Below, one piece after another: positions 14,501-26,152 of a stretch of DNA of 64,000 bases (positions are counted from its first letter, which is position 1; each line of letters begins with the position of its first letter). Source of the stretch: Ophiostoma sp. CBS 140.51 (taxonomy: Eukaryota; Ascomycota; Sordariomycetes; Ophiostomatales; Ophiostomataceae); assembly GCA_029298735.1 (NCBI GenBank), contig JANSLP010000012.1, positions 62,001 through 126,000 of the forward strand, written 5' to 3'. The position numbers were made by a program, and so were the translations under genes. Under the pieces are notes generated by a model. The model was not told where the DNA came from and ran no database searches. It saw only the letters and a program-made list of their open reading frames with translations.

Positions 14501-17500
14501 TTTACAGATGAGGCTGTCGTCTAATGCTTGTTGATGTGGAGTTGTCAAGACATAAAAATTGGCAGCGAGGAGCCCCCTTTGCGGTGGTGGAGGGCTTCCA
14601 TCACCATAATTAGTCTTGCTATACAGCGGATCAGCGGATCGGTGGCACGCGACGATATTGCAGTTAGTAGAGTGTTGTAATAGACACTCTATTCTGTTGC
14701 CAGCCACGACGTGGACAGATATGCTATCCATGCGCAGTAAAAGATAAACTATTCAAGCTCCAAAGGTTTTGGTTTTTTTTAGCTTCCAAGCTCCCATGAA
14801 GAATTTGTTTCTGGGATATCTGCCATGTGTCTAAAACCGGCCAACAATCTCTAGCCGTGAACCACAAACAAGAGGATATATTATCCCAAGCTCTGTCACA
14901 ATAGCACAAGAATGACGAACAAGGTGAGCTTTGTTCAACCAACAGACCAGAAAAGAAAAAGAAATGACAGGCTTCTGCATCCCACGCGAGGGAGAGTGCA
15001 AATACCAAGACAGCCCCGTCCTTCGTTAGGTCTTGAGTTCGTTAGCTGTTACCGCGCCAAAAGAGTCTAGCCTCCGGCGGGAGACGCCATGTCTCTGAAA
15101 ACCAACGACACTCTGTAGCATCTGCGCCTGTTGGTGCTGGCTCGGTTGCAAGACAGCTTTCTTTTGTAGGACGTCTGCTTGGACGTAGCCTGGTCGTACG
15201 TTTGCCTCGTTTACTCCCTTGCTTGATATTCTTGATATTGGCTTGGAGCTCCACGAGGCTTTGCCCATGTTGGTGTTGTTCTGTCTTGAACAACTGTCAC
15301 TCTTTTCCTACCCGGACGGTAATGTCTTGCTCTCCCTTTGCTCGTGGCCAGGGCATAGCTTCCGGCGTCCCGCCCGGAGAGGCTTTTGTTTTTGGGTTTC
15401 CAGTGTTTCTTTTTTGTCACGGTTCATATATATTCTGCATTTCATTTTTACTTTCTTCTTTCGCTTTCATTTAACCTCAACTTTTTCTTCTTCTTCTATT
15501 CACCTCGGCCTCTATTTTAATACACCCCCGGACAGCGTCTTGGGTCTTGGTGGTTCCGATGGGTAGCATCGGCGCGTGGTTTTTCATGTCTATTTCCCGT
15601 GCTTCGTTCAATTTCATCGGGCTTTCGTGACTTTCGTGATTTCTTCAGTTTTCTTTGCCTTTTATTTAATGCCGGCCGGTGAGAAGGACGCGACATGGTT
15701 GGCTGGCTGCATCTTCACGTAGATTTTTTTCGCTTCCCCTGCTATTCAAAAAATCCTTCTGCGCTTTGTCTCTTTTCTCTGTGCCGTGTTTCAATTGTTC
15801 CCGCTCTTTCCCACACTTGGCGTTGCATTTGCAGTATGGAGAAAGGTGTGCACTTTTCAAGAAAGAAGCCATGTCGAAGAACTCAAAAGAAAACGACGTA
15901 AAATACGTAAAGGCATGAAAACATCACGATGGAATTTTTCTCGTACATATTCATCCACACAGTAGCTCACATCCACAATATGGAGATGGCTTCAGGCAAA
16001 CTTTTACTTTGATTTTCCTTCATTTTTTTTTTCCGTAGCAGCGTGGCAGAGTTTTCTCCTCCACAGCGGAGAAGTAATATACGGCGGCCCTCTCGGAAGG
16101 GTAAAAATGAAGGTGGGAACATCAAATTGTCGAGAACGAGCTGGTTGGCGACGAAAGAATGGCATGCCGACAAAAAAGACACATGGAAGAGCCACCAGAC
16201 AGAGCCATGACATCTAAGCAAAGCACATCGACCTGGTCGGATTTTTTTGGTTTCACGTCCGCCAGACTCTCACAACTTGTGTTGTATTTATTCGGAGACG
16301 TTGCCGGCAGGCTGAGCAGCCTTCTGTAGATCTTCGCTGGTACTCAGATGGCAGGCTTGGAAACATTCGTCTCGAAGGACGGTGCGAGGGGCTTGTGGCC
16401 AACCAGCAAACCAGGAAAGAGCGAACCTGGATCTGGACAGAGCCCGCAGTGATCCGCTCGCCAGATGCTCTTCATCATTATCCGCAGAAGGAACGATCAA
16501 GAAAAAAGAGACATCCACTCTCCACCTTCGTCCTGGTTCGGGCGCTCCTGCCCGCCTATCACACACGCCAAACACCCCGCACCACCGGTGGCACTTTCTC
16601 TCTTGTCTTTTCGCAGGGAAGGAGCTTGTCGGCACGATGTATGCAAGCACTGTGTGTGAGCAGAGAAGTACGTAACCAAAGCTATATGGAGCATCTCACC
16701 TTGTCGCGAACATTGCATCGTTCTCACAGGCTTGCCGAAACGGAGCCAAGCCCAGGCACGTCTGCAAGCCTTGCACGCGTTCGGCGCATGCCCAAACACA
16801 AACGCGATGTATTCACACCTTGAGGTCTTTTTGTATCTTGCTTGCCATCGATTTTCAATCTCGCCAAAGACGTGCTCGGGCCCGATTGACCAATCGTCGG
16901 CCGCAGCTTCCCTTTTGGAGGCCCTTGGACGTTCAGGATGCCCAGCCCGCCATCCCACCACCCAATCCCTCCTCCTCACAGCCCTCGCCCTTCCCTCCTT
17001 CGCTCCTGCCCCCGCAGCAGCGGCAGCAAGCAACAAGCACCCATACCCACAGCACTTTACAGTACGCCACACTCCATTGAAAAAGTGCTTTGCAGGCAAG
17101 TCGCGAAAAGTCACCAAAAGTCACCAACGTCGATCCGGAGTCGTTCAGCAGCGCCAGGGGCACGCCAAAGGACCCGACCAGACCAAAGACAGCGACGACG
17201 TGCGATGAAAGAGGGGGTAGTAGTGGCAGTACTGTGGTGTGGTGGAGGCTGACCGTATGATCTCAATCCCCCCGTGGTCGTAGTCTGCAGGACAAGGAGC
17301 GCCCAAACAGGCTTGATCCTGCATGCTCTCACACACACACACCAAAAACTGCAGCAGGGGTGTCAGGGCCACAACTGAAAAACACGCTCCCAACACGGCT
17401 TTGCACGCTTTTACACGCTTTTTTGATGCTTTCCACGGTCAACACGCTTTCGTGACGCCTCTCGACACGTCTCCATCGCCGAGCGTAAAAACATACACAC

Positions 17501-17980
17501 TCGCATCCACAGACACCCAAGATTTGGCCAAAACGAGACAAGAGGAGAAAAAAGCGCGTTTGAAATATCACTATCTCCCATCTGCTGCCAATCGTTGTCG
17601 TTCCTTTTCCCCTCGCCGAGAATCTCACCAACAAACAAACCTTGCTGTCCCCTCTTTTTGAGTCTCGAATCTTCAAGTTTGGAAAGAGCACACGCCTCAT
17701 CGTTGACGCGGGACTGCATACGATATACGGAGAACGGCACAAAGACAGGGCAAAAAGAGGCAGCCGCTAACGAGTCGATGACTTGAACTCGGGCCCCTCG
17801 TTCCTTACCTTCCATGCGATGTCCTGCAGTGAGATGGTGGCTCGCCATTGCAGGTGCAGTTTGCAGTGTTTGTAGGGCAGGAAGTTCCAGTGATCGTGGG
17901 CGTTAAGGTAAGGTAGAGTTGTTGTATTACATAATATTGCAAGCCCATCGACCTGCCCCTTTTTCAGCAGCAAATTTCGA
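8501..17980. other. Gene-poor interval, second part
   Basis: Nothing convincing as a protein gene is seen here. The longest open frames (8516-9001 minus, 10571-11050 minus, 12672-13160 minus, 16497-17117 minus) have no recognisable domain and no codon bias. Visible small structures are a 10-bp tandem repeat at 13491-13520 and TACTCCGTA/TACGGAGTA motifs at 13294-13302 and 14478-14486. There is also a CT-rich stretch around 15400-15540. Confidence 0.6.
13491..13520. repeat. Short tandem repeat, 10-bp unit, three copies
   Basis: Three head-to-tail copies of TTTGCCTCC followed by T or A occupy this span. A degenerate fourth copy runs on into TTTAATGCC. It lies in the gene-poor interval and has no visible function. 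Confidence 0.7.
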
Positions 17981-17982
17981 GA

Positions 17983-18984
17983 TTGGCAGTCACGTTTTTT
18001 GTCTCACCTGCAGCTCACAGATCAACGCACACTTTTCAACTCCTTTCAACACTCAATGCATCGCACACAGTTCGAGTTGTGAACTCGCATCTTGTCCGAC
18101 ACCTCTGCGTTTCTTTGCTTCTGCGTAGCCCGTCCTTTTATTCTTCTTCCTTTTCTCGTCCCTGTCTCCTCGTACTCTCTTCCTGGCTGCCTCGCCCCTC
18201 TCTGTCTCTCTCTCTCCACCAGCACCTCCTGGCTCCCCTTGCTCATCGCCTGGTCCTGGTCTGGTCTGGTCTGGGACTTGCTCTAAGGTTGGTTGGCTGC
18301 TTCTTCTGCGTGCTGGTTGGCTGGGTCGATTGGTTGATGAACAGAATGGGGCTTTGGCGTGCTGCTGAAGCTGGCGTGCTGGGCCACTTTTCGTGGCCTT
18401 GGCTTTGGCCATCCATCGGCTGGCTGACCATCGGCCGCCCGGTGAGGAGCAGAGAAGCAAAGGAGAGGAAACGAGGTTTTGTGTCTCCGACAGATAAACC
18501 GGCAGTGCAACTGGAGCAAGCATTGCAGACGATTGATTTGTGTTCTTGTCAGTTTGATACTTTCGCTCTCTTGCCATACTGTGAAGAGATGCATCAGTGC
18601 CTCTTTCTTTCTGTCTTCCTCTGCCTGGCAATTTCTTCCTTCTCTGCGAACTCATCTTCCGCTCTTTCCTTCTATGAAGACATCCAGCTGCTCAATATAG
18701 TTGCTTTTTCCTCTCCTTCTGCAGCTGAACCTGAGCCCTCGTCTACTCTGGCTTCTCCAGCCAATTTCACCCACTCCTCCCATGGCCCTCCCATGGCCTC
18801 TGACAGCAGTATGCACACGCCCCTTGTACACCCCCTGGACCGCTGGACCACCCGACGGGCCTTCTCACACATTTACACCCCCAGCAAAGCACTCAAAAGC
18901 ACCAAAAAGCACACACCTCCACCACCACCACCACCCTACCCCCTGGTCGATCCAGCCCGCTCCCACTTTACGCGGGCTCCATAG
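17983..18984 (+). other. Long low-complexity open frame of doubtful coding status
   Basis: This is a 333-codon open frame in C/T-rich DNA upstream of the cyclin gene. The conceptual product is dominated by Leu, Ser, Pro and Cys runs, with a His/Pro-rich tail near residue 310. It has no recognisable domain. The DNA carries simple CT and CTGGT repeats at 18200-18300 that avoid stop codons by composition. It could be transcribed leader or promoter DNA of the downstream cyclin gene. I list it because it is the longest open frame in the 22.5 kb stretch, not because I believe it is a gene. Confidence 0.12.
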
Positions 18985-21900
18985 TATTAGGTGAGATGTG
19001 CACCAAGTTGAGTTACTCGGTCCCATAGAGTTGTAAGGAGGAGGCATTGGTTGGTGTGTGTGCGTGCTCAAGCCTGCTGCCCTCTGTGCACTGGGAGCTG
19101 GCCCTGTAATGGCCTATAATAGCCTGTAAAACCTGAGATGTTCGTCAGTGCTCAGCGCGAGCCCACTGTGCTGCCTCTGTAATGCCGTAATAATGTGGTG
19201 TCGGTGGCAGTTTCCCTGTTTGTGCTCTCGCTACTTCCCTCGTACTCCTTGTCCTCTCACACAAATCCACCCCGGACTCCCCTTCCTTTTTTAATTCTCC
19301 ATCTCCCCTCTTCCCTTTTCCTGTTTCGTTTCCCTCCCCTTTTCTCTCCTCCTCTTCCCTTTCCTTTCCTTTGATCTTTCATCCCTCTCCATCTCTCTTT
19401 TTCTCTCCATTCCTCTCTTCCTCCTCGCCGACCGTTTCTTCCTCTATCCCCCAGGAAGGCCCGACAAGTTTTCTTCTTCGTCCCAGGCAAACCCGCAAAT
19501 ACGCTTGCCTTTGCCCGCCCAGACACTTCGCCCGGCCGGATCCTCCTTCTTCTCGAACCGGAAACTTGGGTCGACAAATTCAGGTGCAGCAAACGAAGTC
19601 CAAACGAAATACCGAGAGATTTTCGATTTCGAATAAAAAGGAGAAGGAACGTCTGTCATTGATTGTTTCTTCGTACTCCTCTTTTTTCCCGTCGTCGATT
19701 TCCAGCTTTCGCTTCTTTTGACTTTTCGACATTTTCTCCTTTTTTGCAACAAGCCTTTCTCGTTTCCTTTTCTTTCGTCAAGCCTCGTCGTTTTTCGAGG
19801 TCATCTTGTTTTATATAGCATTTCTGAGCTCTTGTTCTTTCGTCCTTTTTTCGTATGTATAGCCTCTCGTTCGCCCCCCTCCCTCCAACTCCATCCCTGA
19901 TTTGAGATCCGCATCTCTTTTCTATGTCGTTTTCCTCCCTTCAGGGCCTTCTGGAATTCTTCATTCTCCTCTCATTATGCCCTTTCAAAGGCCTTATTTT
20001 GCTCTCTCCCCCGCCCCCTTACTACCTAGTTGTCCTACATTCCCGCTGGGAGATTCGACAATTCGACCAATTCGACTGACCAAGGCATCTAGAGCGCCCT
20101 TTGCCTGTTCTCCCTGGCCGCCCTTTCGTTTTCGTTTTCGACCATTCTCGACGACAGCCTCTCACGAGACTCGATTCGACGATTCGAACAACGACCGCCC
20201 CTGAATACCTGGACAGACACAACCACAGAAATCGCCAGCAACAAAAAGCCGCAAACTTTTTGTTGTTACTCTGGGTTTAGCTACATGATCGCCTCGATCG
20301 TGTCATAGCCCTCATCTCGTTGAAGGCGTTGATCGTGAGGTTAGTCGACGGTGGCTACGGCAGCGTGAAAAACCGTGATGACGACAAAGGTGACGACGGC
20401 GTAATGGGTGCAGCTCGGCGTAGTTGGTGGTGGCGGTTCCTGCCTTTCTTCTTTGCTCCTGGGTGGGCTGTGTTCCTGGATCGTCGGGAACGGAAGCTAC
20501 CAACGGCCATCACTTTTCATCTCGATGCACAAGTGACAACTCACCGACTGCCTCAATTGTGCCACTTGTCACTCGCTTTGTGTCTTCTTTGGTGTCTCTG
20601 CTATTACACCCTCCCTCTTTCATCTGCTAATCTTCAATTTCCCAACAGCTGCGTGCCAGTCCGGCATTCTCTCCACCTTCGCGTCTCTCAATCCATCCGG
20701 CCCTTTCTTTAGGCTTCACATTGCTCGTGGGACACGTTAACTCGTAGCTCCTACACTTTGTGCCTTGAATTGTGTCATTCGCCAGTTTGTGCTGTCTTTG
20801 CAGATTCTCACAGTTTTTGTCACCGTGGCGGTAAGTAGGGAACACTCCGTGCATTGCCTTTTCTCTTCCCTCATCCCTTTCATTCCCCACACAAAATTTC
20901 CCGGTCCACCATCACCACCTTTGCCTCTTCCCCTTTCCTTCTTTCCCCCCAACGATCCCTTTTGCATTAATCGTGCATTGGTGTCTTGTGTGCCTGGAGT
21001 GCCTTTTGTCCCGTGTCTCGTCCCGACAAGCGAAACGTCATTACCAACCAAGTCAATGTCGCCGTGAACTGTCACCGTGATCTGTTTGCCGTCCGATTCA
21101 ATATCGACTCGCATCGCGTCCCTCAACACTCGTTTTCGCTGTCATTGGTTGTTTCACAACGGCCAATATATCTGGTGTCGGATTCCTCATGTCGTGTGCT
21201 CTTGTTTCCAATCCATTCATCGACGGTGCATTTCCACGATCATTTTGATAAGAGCGACTTTCAATGAGCGAAGTTACCAACAGACGCAAAGTCTTCGACC
21301 AATGCGTGTTGTACGGTTGTACGAATGACATCGCGAAGCGAGGAGGTCGAAAAAGGCAGAAACTGTCGACATGGCAGACCGCCTTGACGCGTGATATGAT
21401 CTCCACGCATTTTTGACGCCGCACCTTCTAAATTGGATCTCCGAGAGCGCTCACGACGACACGGTGACACAAGGGCACACTAGGGCAAATCCTCAGCACA
21501 GGGCACCACATCCCAAAAGTAACGAGCATTCTTCAACACGTTTTTTTGCACAACCTTCATCTTACCCATCCCTTGGTTCGCTCGCTCTCTACTTTACCTT
21601 TGCCCTCCCACCTTTTCCTCCTGCACCTAGCCTTTCTCTCGATCCCCACCCGCCCTCGTCTTTTGTCCTTCTCCCCTTCCTTTCCCCTCTTCTCCATCGT
21701 AGCCGCCAACCAGATCTCGCGAGCGGATCTACATAGCTCTCCTCGAGGCTGTAGCTGCGACCGGTTTCTGTGCCTGGCGATCCATCGAGGATCCATCGAG
21801 ACGTCCCTCGTCCCTCGCCGTCCTTCTTCAGTCTGGCCTCCCCACAGTCTGGGCTGCACCTGGACTTTGGCAAATTGGCAAACGCGCCTGCGAACGCTGG

Positions 21901-22532
21901 CCCTTGGCTCACCACACGCGATCGCATTCTTCGTGGCCGTTTCTTCACCCAAATTCCTCAAATTCCTGTTACGCTCATTAATCGATTTGATTCACCTTGC
22001 TCCACTTCCCGGATTCCTCACACAACTCTATCCTTTCCCCCTTCGTGCGTCTTCAACGTGCCGCGTGCCTTGAAGAATTGGAACTGGAACCAATGTTGGA
22101 TGCTAATATATAACCGCTCGACCTGCAGAACCTCAAGCAGCAAGACCGTCTTTCCTCTTTCGTCTTCGCACCGGCATCCTCTCCTTTCTTTCCTTCGTTT
22201 TTTGCTTTGCAACAACCGGCCTCGTCGCCACCGTCACTCTTTTATTTTTAATTCTTCACACTCCTTAATATTCTAATAGACCATTTCGACTGGTTGGAAT
22301 AATTCACTCTCTACAGCATCCATCAAAATATCGAACCGACCCGCTTCCACCGGCTTCAGTTTCAGTTAATTTACAACCACACTCCTTCAAAGAGACCACC
22401 GACTGTTTTCGATCCCAAAGCGACCAACTCGCTTCGACTACACACGACCTCTTTTTTCTGACTTCAACCTTCCTGGAGAGCTTGAACCGACATTCATTAC
22501 AACACAACAAAACGCAAACCAAACCACCCAAC
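18985..22532 (+). promoter_or_regulatory. CT-rich upstream and probable 5' leader region of the G1 cyclin gene
   Basis: The plus strand is strikingly pyrimidine-rich from about 19230 to 19920 and again at 21545-21720 and 22000-22260. Such tracts are typical around transcription starts of filamentous fungal genes. An ACGCGT hexamer, the MCB core bound by MBF in yeasts, lies at 21387-21392, about 1.1 kb before the start codon. A short upstream reading frame of six codons plus stop (MLDANI) occupies 22093-22113. Clustered TTCGAC motifs occur at 20052-20076. The transcription start and any leader intron cannot be placed from sequence, so the assignment as leader is inference. Confidence 0.35.
21387..21392. 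promoter_or_regulatory. ACGCGT hexamer (MCB-like) upstream of the G1 cyclin gene
   Basis: This is an exact match to the MluI cell-cycle box core used by the MBF (Swi6/Mbp1) complex at G1/S genes in yeasts. It is palindromic and sits about 1.1 kb upstream of the cyclin ATG. Other ACGCGT hexamers occur elsewhere in the non-coding DNA (for example near 10300 and 54365), so chance is a real alternative. Confidence 0.2.
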
Positions 22533-23828
22533 ATGGCTTACCACCAGACCAAGGACGAGACTTTCTTCGTCGAGTCCGACGAGTGCAGCATGGCCATGCC
22601 CCGCATGACCTCCCGTGAAGCCGCCAAGATGCTTGCACGGAACCGGCAAGAGATGATCGGCAACGAGCTGTCTCGCCTGGCCTCCGACGAGTACCTCGAG
22701 GACATCATGCAGCACATGCGCCACATGGAGGACGAGACCCTTCCGGACGTCAACCTCATCGACATGCAACGCGAGATCCAGTGGTTTATGCGCCCGTACC
22801 TCATCGACTTCATCGTTGAGGCCCACGCCGCCTTTACCCTGCTTCCCGAGACTCTGTTCCTGACTGTCAACCTGCTCGACCGGTACTGCTCCAAGCGTGT
22901 CGTCTACAAGCAGCACTACCAGCTCGTCGGTTGCGCTGCTCTCCTGATTGCTGCCAAGTACGGCGACAAGAAGGACCGTGTTCCCCAGATTAACGAGCTC
23001 AACAACATGTGCTGTGGCCTGTACGACGCTGGCATGTTTACCCAGATGGAGATGCATGTCCTCAACACCCTTGAGTGGAACATTGGCCACCCCACTGTCG
23101 ACTTCTTCGCGCAGCTTGTCATTGCTGAGGAGCGGGACGACCGTGAGGTCGAGCACATGGCTGCCTACATCAGCGAGATCGCCTTGTACCACCGCGACTT
23201 TGTCTCCACCAAGCCTTCCACCATGGCACGCGCTTCGTTGGCTCTTGGCCGTGCCATTCTTGGCCGCCCCGAGGTCAACGACGGCGAGTGGGACCATGCC
23301 GACAACGTCACCCTGCTCACTCTGTCTCAAAACCTCCACCAGCCGTCTGCCACGCTGTCGCGCAAGTACGCTTCGTCTCACCTGTCGGGTGTCTCTGCTA
23401 AGCTCACTGACTTCCTGGCCCGTCACGCCGCGTCCATCAACAACAGCAGACTGGCTGCCAACAACAGCCGGGCCTCGCCGCCCTGTGAGTCTGCTGCTGC
23501 CGCTGGCGCCGCCGATGTCTACAGCACGCCTCAAAAGGGTATGGGTGCCGTACCTGGTGTGGCCGATGGCTACATGACGCCGCCCATCACCCCCGATGGT
23601 GCTTGCTTTGGAGGCAACGGTCCTGCAGGAAAGGAGATGTACCAGGCCATGCCGCCACGTTGCCCAGTCACACCGACACCGCAGCCGAACCACGCCGCAC
23701 CTGCCAGTTACATGCAGCAGCAACAGCAGCACGCTCAGCAGCAGTTGCATCCCCAGCAGCATCACCAGCCCCAAGTGCACCATGCTGCGCAGTACGCGAC
23801 CTACTTCAATGGCCACATGGCACACTAA
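22533..23828 (+). CDS. G1/S-specific cyclin (fungal Cln1/Puc1-type)
   Basis: This intronless gene encodes 431 residues. It is predicted to be the G1 cyclin partner that activates the main cell-cycle Cdk (Cdc28/Cdc2 type) for commitment to division and polarised growth. The N-terminal cyclin box spans about residues 50-185 and contains the characteristic MRPYLIDFIVEAH segment near residue 86 and NLLDRYCS near 113. A second, weaker cyclin fold follows to about residue 300. The C-terminus is disordered. It has Thr-Pro sites (YSTPQK, MTPPITPDG, PVTPTPQ) that resemble Cdk-phosphorylated degrons, and a Gln/His-rich tail with CAG-rich codons. The start was set at the ATG opening MAYHQTKDE. An in-frame upstream start at 22482 would add 17 low-complexity residues. 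Codons are strongly C/G-ending, unlike the upstream DNA. Confidence 0.92.
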   Translation: MAYHQTKDETFFVESDECSMAMPRMTSREAAKMLARNRQEMIGNELSRLASDEYLEDIMQHMRHMEDETLPDVNLIDMQREIQWFMRPYLIDFIVEAHAAFTLLPETLFLTVNLLDRYCSKRVVYKQHYQLVGCAALLIAAKYGDKKDRVPQINELNNMCCGLYDAGMFTQMEMHVLNTLEWNIGHPTVDFFAQLVIAEERDDREVEHMAAYISEIALYHRDFVSTKPSTMARASLALGRAILGRPEVNDGEWDHADNVTLLTLSQNLHQPSATLSRKYASSHLSGVSAKLTDFLARHAASINNSRLAANNSRASPPCESAAAAGAADVYSTPQKGMGAVPGVADGYMTPPITPDGACFGGNGPAGKEMYQAMPPRCPVTPTPQPNHAAPASYMQQQQQHAQQQLHPQQHHQPQVHHAAQYATYFNGHMAH

Positions 23829-25354
23829 GAAAGTGGAGCGGTGAAACATATTTTACCTCGCTTTCTCCTCTTTTTCACAACACCTCTATTTGGGACAGCT
23901 ATGCTTCCTACCTGCGCTTTTGTCTTCTTTCACCTATTGCGATGCCTCCCCTTAGCTGGTCCGAGGTATTAGACTCCCTTGATACCCTCACACCTCCTTA
24001 CCAACCCCATCCTCCAGAGGATGGGGGATGTGTGTCTGATAATTCTGCTTGTTGTACCACTACACCCTCAAACCTACCAACCAGCTCACCCACCCTCTTC
24101 ATCCTGCGGACAACAACAGGATCTACAAAAGAACACCACGACTATCTCTGCGAACTATCTACTCCCCTAAAGTTCCTTATCTTTTTCTGAATGGTTTTGA
24201 AAAAAATTGTGGGTGCGTTTATTTCCCGGGAAAGAGAAAAAAAGAATGTGCTCTGCTCTCTGCATCTGGCATACAGGATTTTGATATGTTTTTTTATCTC
24301 TGTTTCATTTCCTTTCTTATTATTTCTTTTCATCAGCGTCATGGCATTAGCGATTGCTTTTTCAGTTTTACTCTTTATCCTTTTTATTTCCTTTGTCTTG
24401 TTACTGTCTGTTATTCCTTATTCCCTTTTGTCGAACATTTTTTTATCTGCAATATTTATTACACAACACACCTTTTCATCGACTATTTCGCCGACCGCAC
24501 GCACACCCTTACTTTCTCCAACGTGTGTACTTCATGATTTTGCCTTTGGCACTTCAACAAGTCACCGTCATATTACTCTTTTGTTGTTCCTGTTTTCACC
24601 ACTTTCCAAACAAAAAACAAAGGCGGTCGGCAAATGGATCGAACGTTCCGAAAAAAAAGGCTTTCGTCTACCAAAAAAAGCAACTCACACACTACCACCT
24701 TTTTCTTCCCCCCTTTGTTGTCACCATTATTATTGTCACCAAAATTGAAACCTCGCCAACATTTTCTACTATCGACTGCGCGCGCCAAAAATACATCACA
24801 ACGCGAAACACCTTCACCAAACGCACCCCAAGCTATTGCAACAGCCCGGGTACCCTCGCCTTCTCGGAATATTTTTCATCCTGGGAACCGATAATGTCCC
24901 GAACGGGTTGCTTTTTTCTGATTTGAAAAAAGAAACTCTACCATTCTGTCCCCTGGGAGGGATCTTGAATGGAGTTTTTTTTAATTTATTTTTTTAGTTT
25001 CAGAAAAAAAAGAGAAAAATAGCCATTTATGGAACACAATGATTTTCTTCCTTGCACTTGTCCTTTTGCCTTTGCGTGTCCTTGTCTCATGTCCTTGTTT
25101 ATGTCCTTGTTTATGTCCTTGCCTTTCACAATGGCTGCGATGGTTAATTTCCTTTGCTTCTACGGGATGTGCTCGCTGTTTTATGATATGGACCATGTTA
25201 CGATCAATGTATGTATGAATATGTTTTCTGTACTGTACTACCGTGTTGTACTGTATTGTATGAATATGACTATCAAAGCACATCAAATCATTTTTATATA
25301 TGGAAACGTGCATAAATAATACCAGTGAGTAACTCTCGTATCTTCCCTGCCAAC
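23829..25354. other. Intergenic region between convergent cyclin and SDR genes
   Basis: The span holds the presumed 3' UTR of the cyclin gene, which is T/C-rich, followed by A/T-rich DNA with A- and T-homopolymer runs at 24930-25020. Toward its end are the 12-bp tandem repeats at 25064-25121 and the 3' end region of the minus-strand SDR gene. No gene is evident. The open frames of 160-190 codons at 24049-24926 have T-rich low-complexity composition. Confidence 0.6.
25076..25121. repeat. Short tandem repeat, 12-bp unit, about 3.5 copies
   Basis: Two exact copies of ATGTCCTTGTTT (25089-25100 and 25101-25112) are followed by a partial copy (25113-25121). A diverged copy precedes them from 25076. 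The array lies in the 3' intergenic DNA between convergent genes. Confidence 0.75.
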
Positions 25355-26152
25355 CTACTCCTTCGTCACGGGCTCACCCTCAATGGCGTCCACGTGGTCC
25401 CGCACAACACGGTCAACGGCCTTCTTCGGGTCCTCGGTACCGTCCAGCATATCAATCCATGCCGTCTGCACATCCGGGTGCGCCAGCAGCAGGTCAGCCG
25501 CACGGGCGACCGATGCACGGCTCGAGTTGCCCTTGGCGAGCTTGAGCTTGCCCAGCTCAAAGGGGCCCTCCGGCTCATCTGTCAGTGTGCCAGGCCGCAG
25601 GTTGATGCCGGCAAACGACGTGCCCCGGCGCTTGGCCGCGCGGTACAACGCCTCGTCGGCCGCCACTTTCGCCTGGTAGTAGGTTGGCAGTACCTTGGTG
25701 TTGAGGTGCTGCGCAATGGCCCAGTTCTCGTCATCCCACCAGGCGGGCTTGGCGCGGCGGCTGCTGAGGTATGAGACCATCAAAAACCGCGTGACAAACG
25801 ACGACGCGGCCGAGGCGTCGATAATGTGCGTGGCGGCATCGCGGTCAATGGCGAGTGTGCGCTCGGGGCCACCCTTGCCGCCGGCGCCGGCACTCCAGAC
25901 GACATAGTCCGGGCGGACCTGGTCAAGCAGGGCCTGGGCAGCAGCCTGACTCTGGACAAGGTCTTCAAGACTATGGACGAGGACATGCAAATTCTTGCGG
26001 GCATTGGCGTCCGGGGCGAGGGCCTCAATGGTGGGGACCTGGTCCTGAGAGCGGATGACGCTGGTGACGGTCCAGGCGCGTTGGAGCAACAGCGGGGTGA
26101 GAAGGCGGGCAACCTTGCCGTGGCCGCCAAGGACGAGGACGTGGTGAGACAT
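25355..26152 (-). CDS. Atypical short-chain dehydrogenase, NAD(P)-binding (YMR090W-like)
   Basis: The gene encodes 265 residues in a single exon. The N-terminus VLVLGGHGKVARLL is a Rossmann dinucleotide-binding turn (Gly9, Gly10, Gly12) in the GGxGxxA form typical of atypical SDRs. The segment near residue 150-160, YYQAKVAADEAL, carries the Tyr-xxx-Lys pair, and NLRPGTLTD is the usual loop after it. The family contains uncharacterised NAD(P)-binding proteins such as yeast YMR090W and bacterial YwnB-like proteins, so the substrate is unknown. The start was set at the ATG opening MSHHVLVLGG. An upstream in-frame ATG at 26314 would add 54 His/Asn-rich residues that do not fit the fold. It is transcribed in the same direction as the DUF3433 gene located upstream of it. 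Confidence 0.85.
   Translation of the reverse strand: MSHHVLVLGGHGKVARLLTPLLLQRAWTVTSVIRSQDQVPTIEALAPDANARKNLHVLVHSLEDLVQSQAAAQALLDQVRPDYVVWSAGAGGKGGPERTLAIDRDAATHIIDASAASSFVTRFLMVSYLSSRRAKPAWWDDENWAIAQHLNTKVLPTYYQAKVAADEALYRAAKRRGTSFAGINLRPGTLTDEPEGPFELGKLKLAKGNSSRASVARAADLLLAHPDVQTAWIDMLDGTEDPKKAVDRVVRDHVDAIEGEPVTKE

Noticed and set aside
16497..17117. 206-codon minus-strand frame in the gene-poor stretch
   Set aside because: It has Ala/Arg-rich composition from GC-rich antisense DNA and no recognisable domain or splice context.
22497..23849. 450-codon minus-strand frame across the cyclin gene
   Set aside because: It is antisense to a conserved cyclin with strong codon bias. GC-rich third positions create the open frame.
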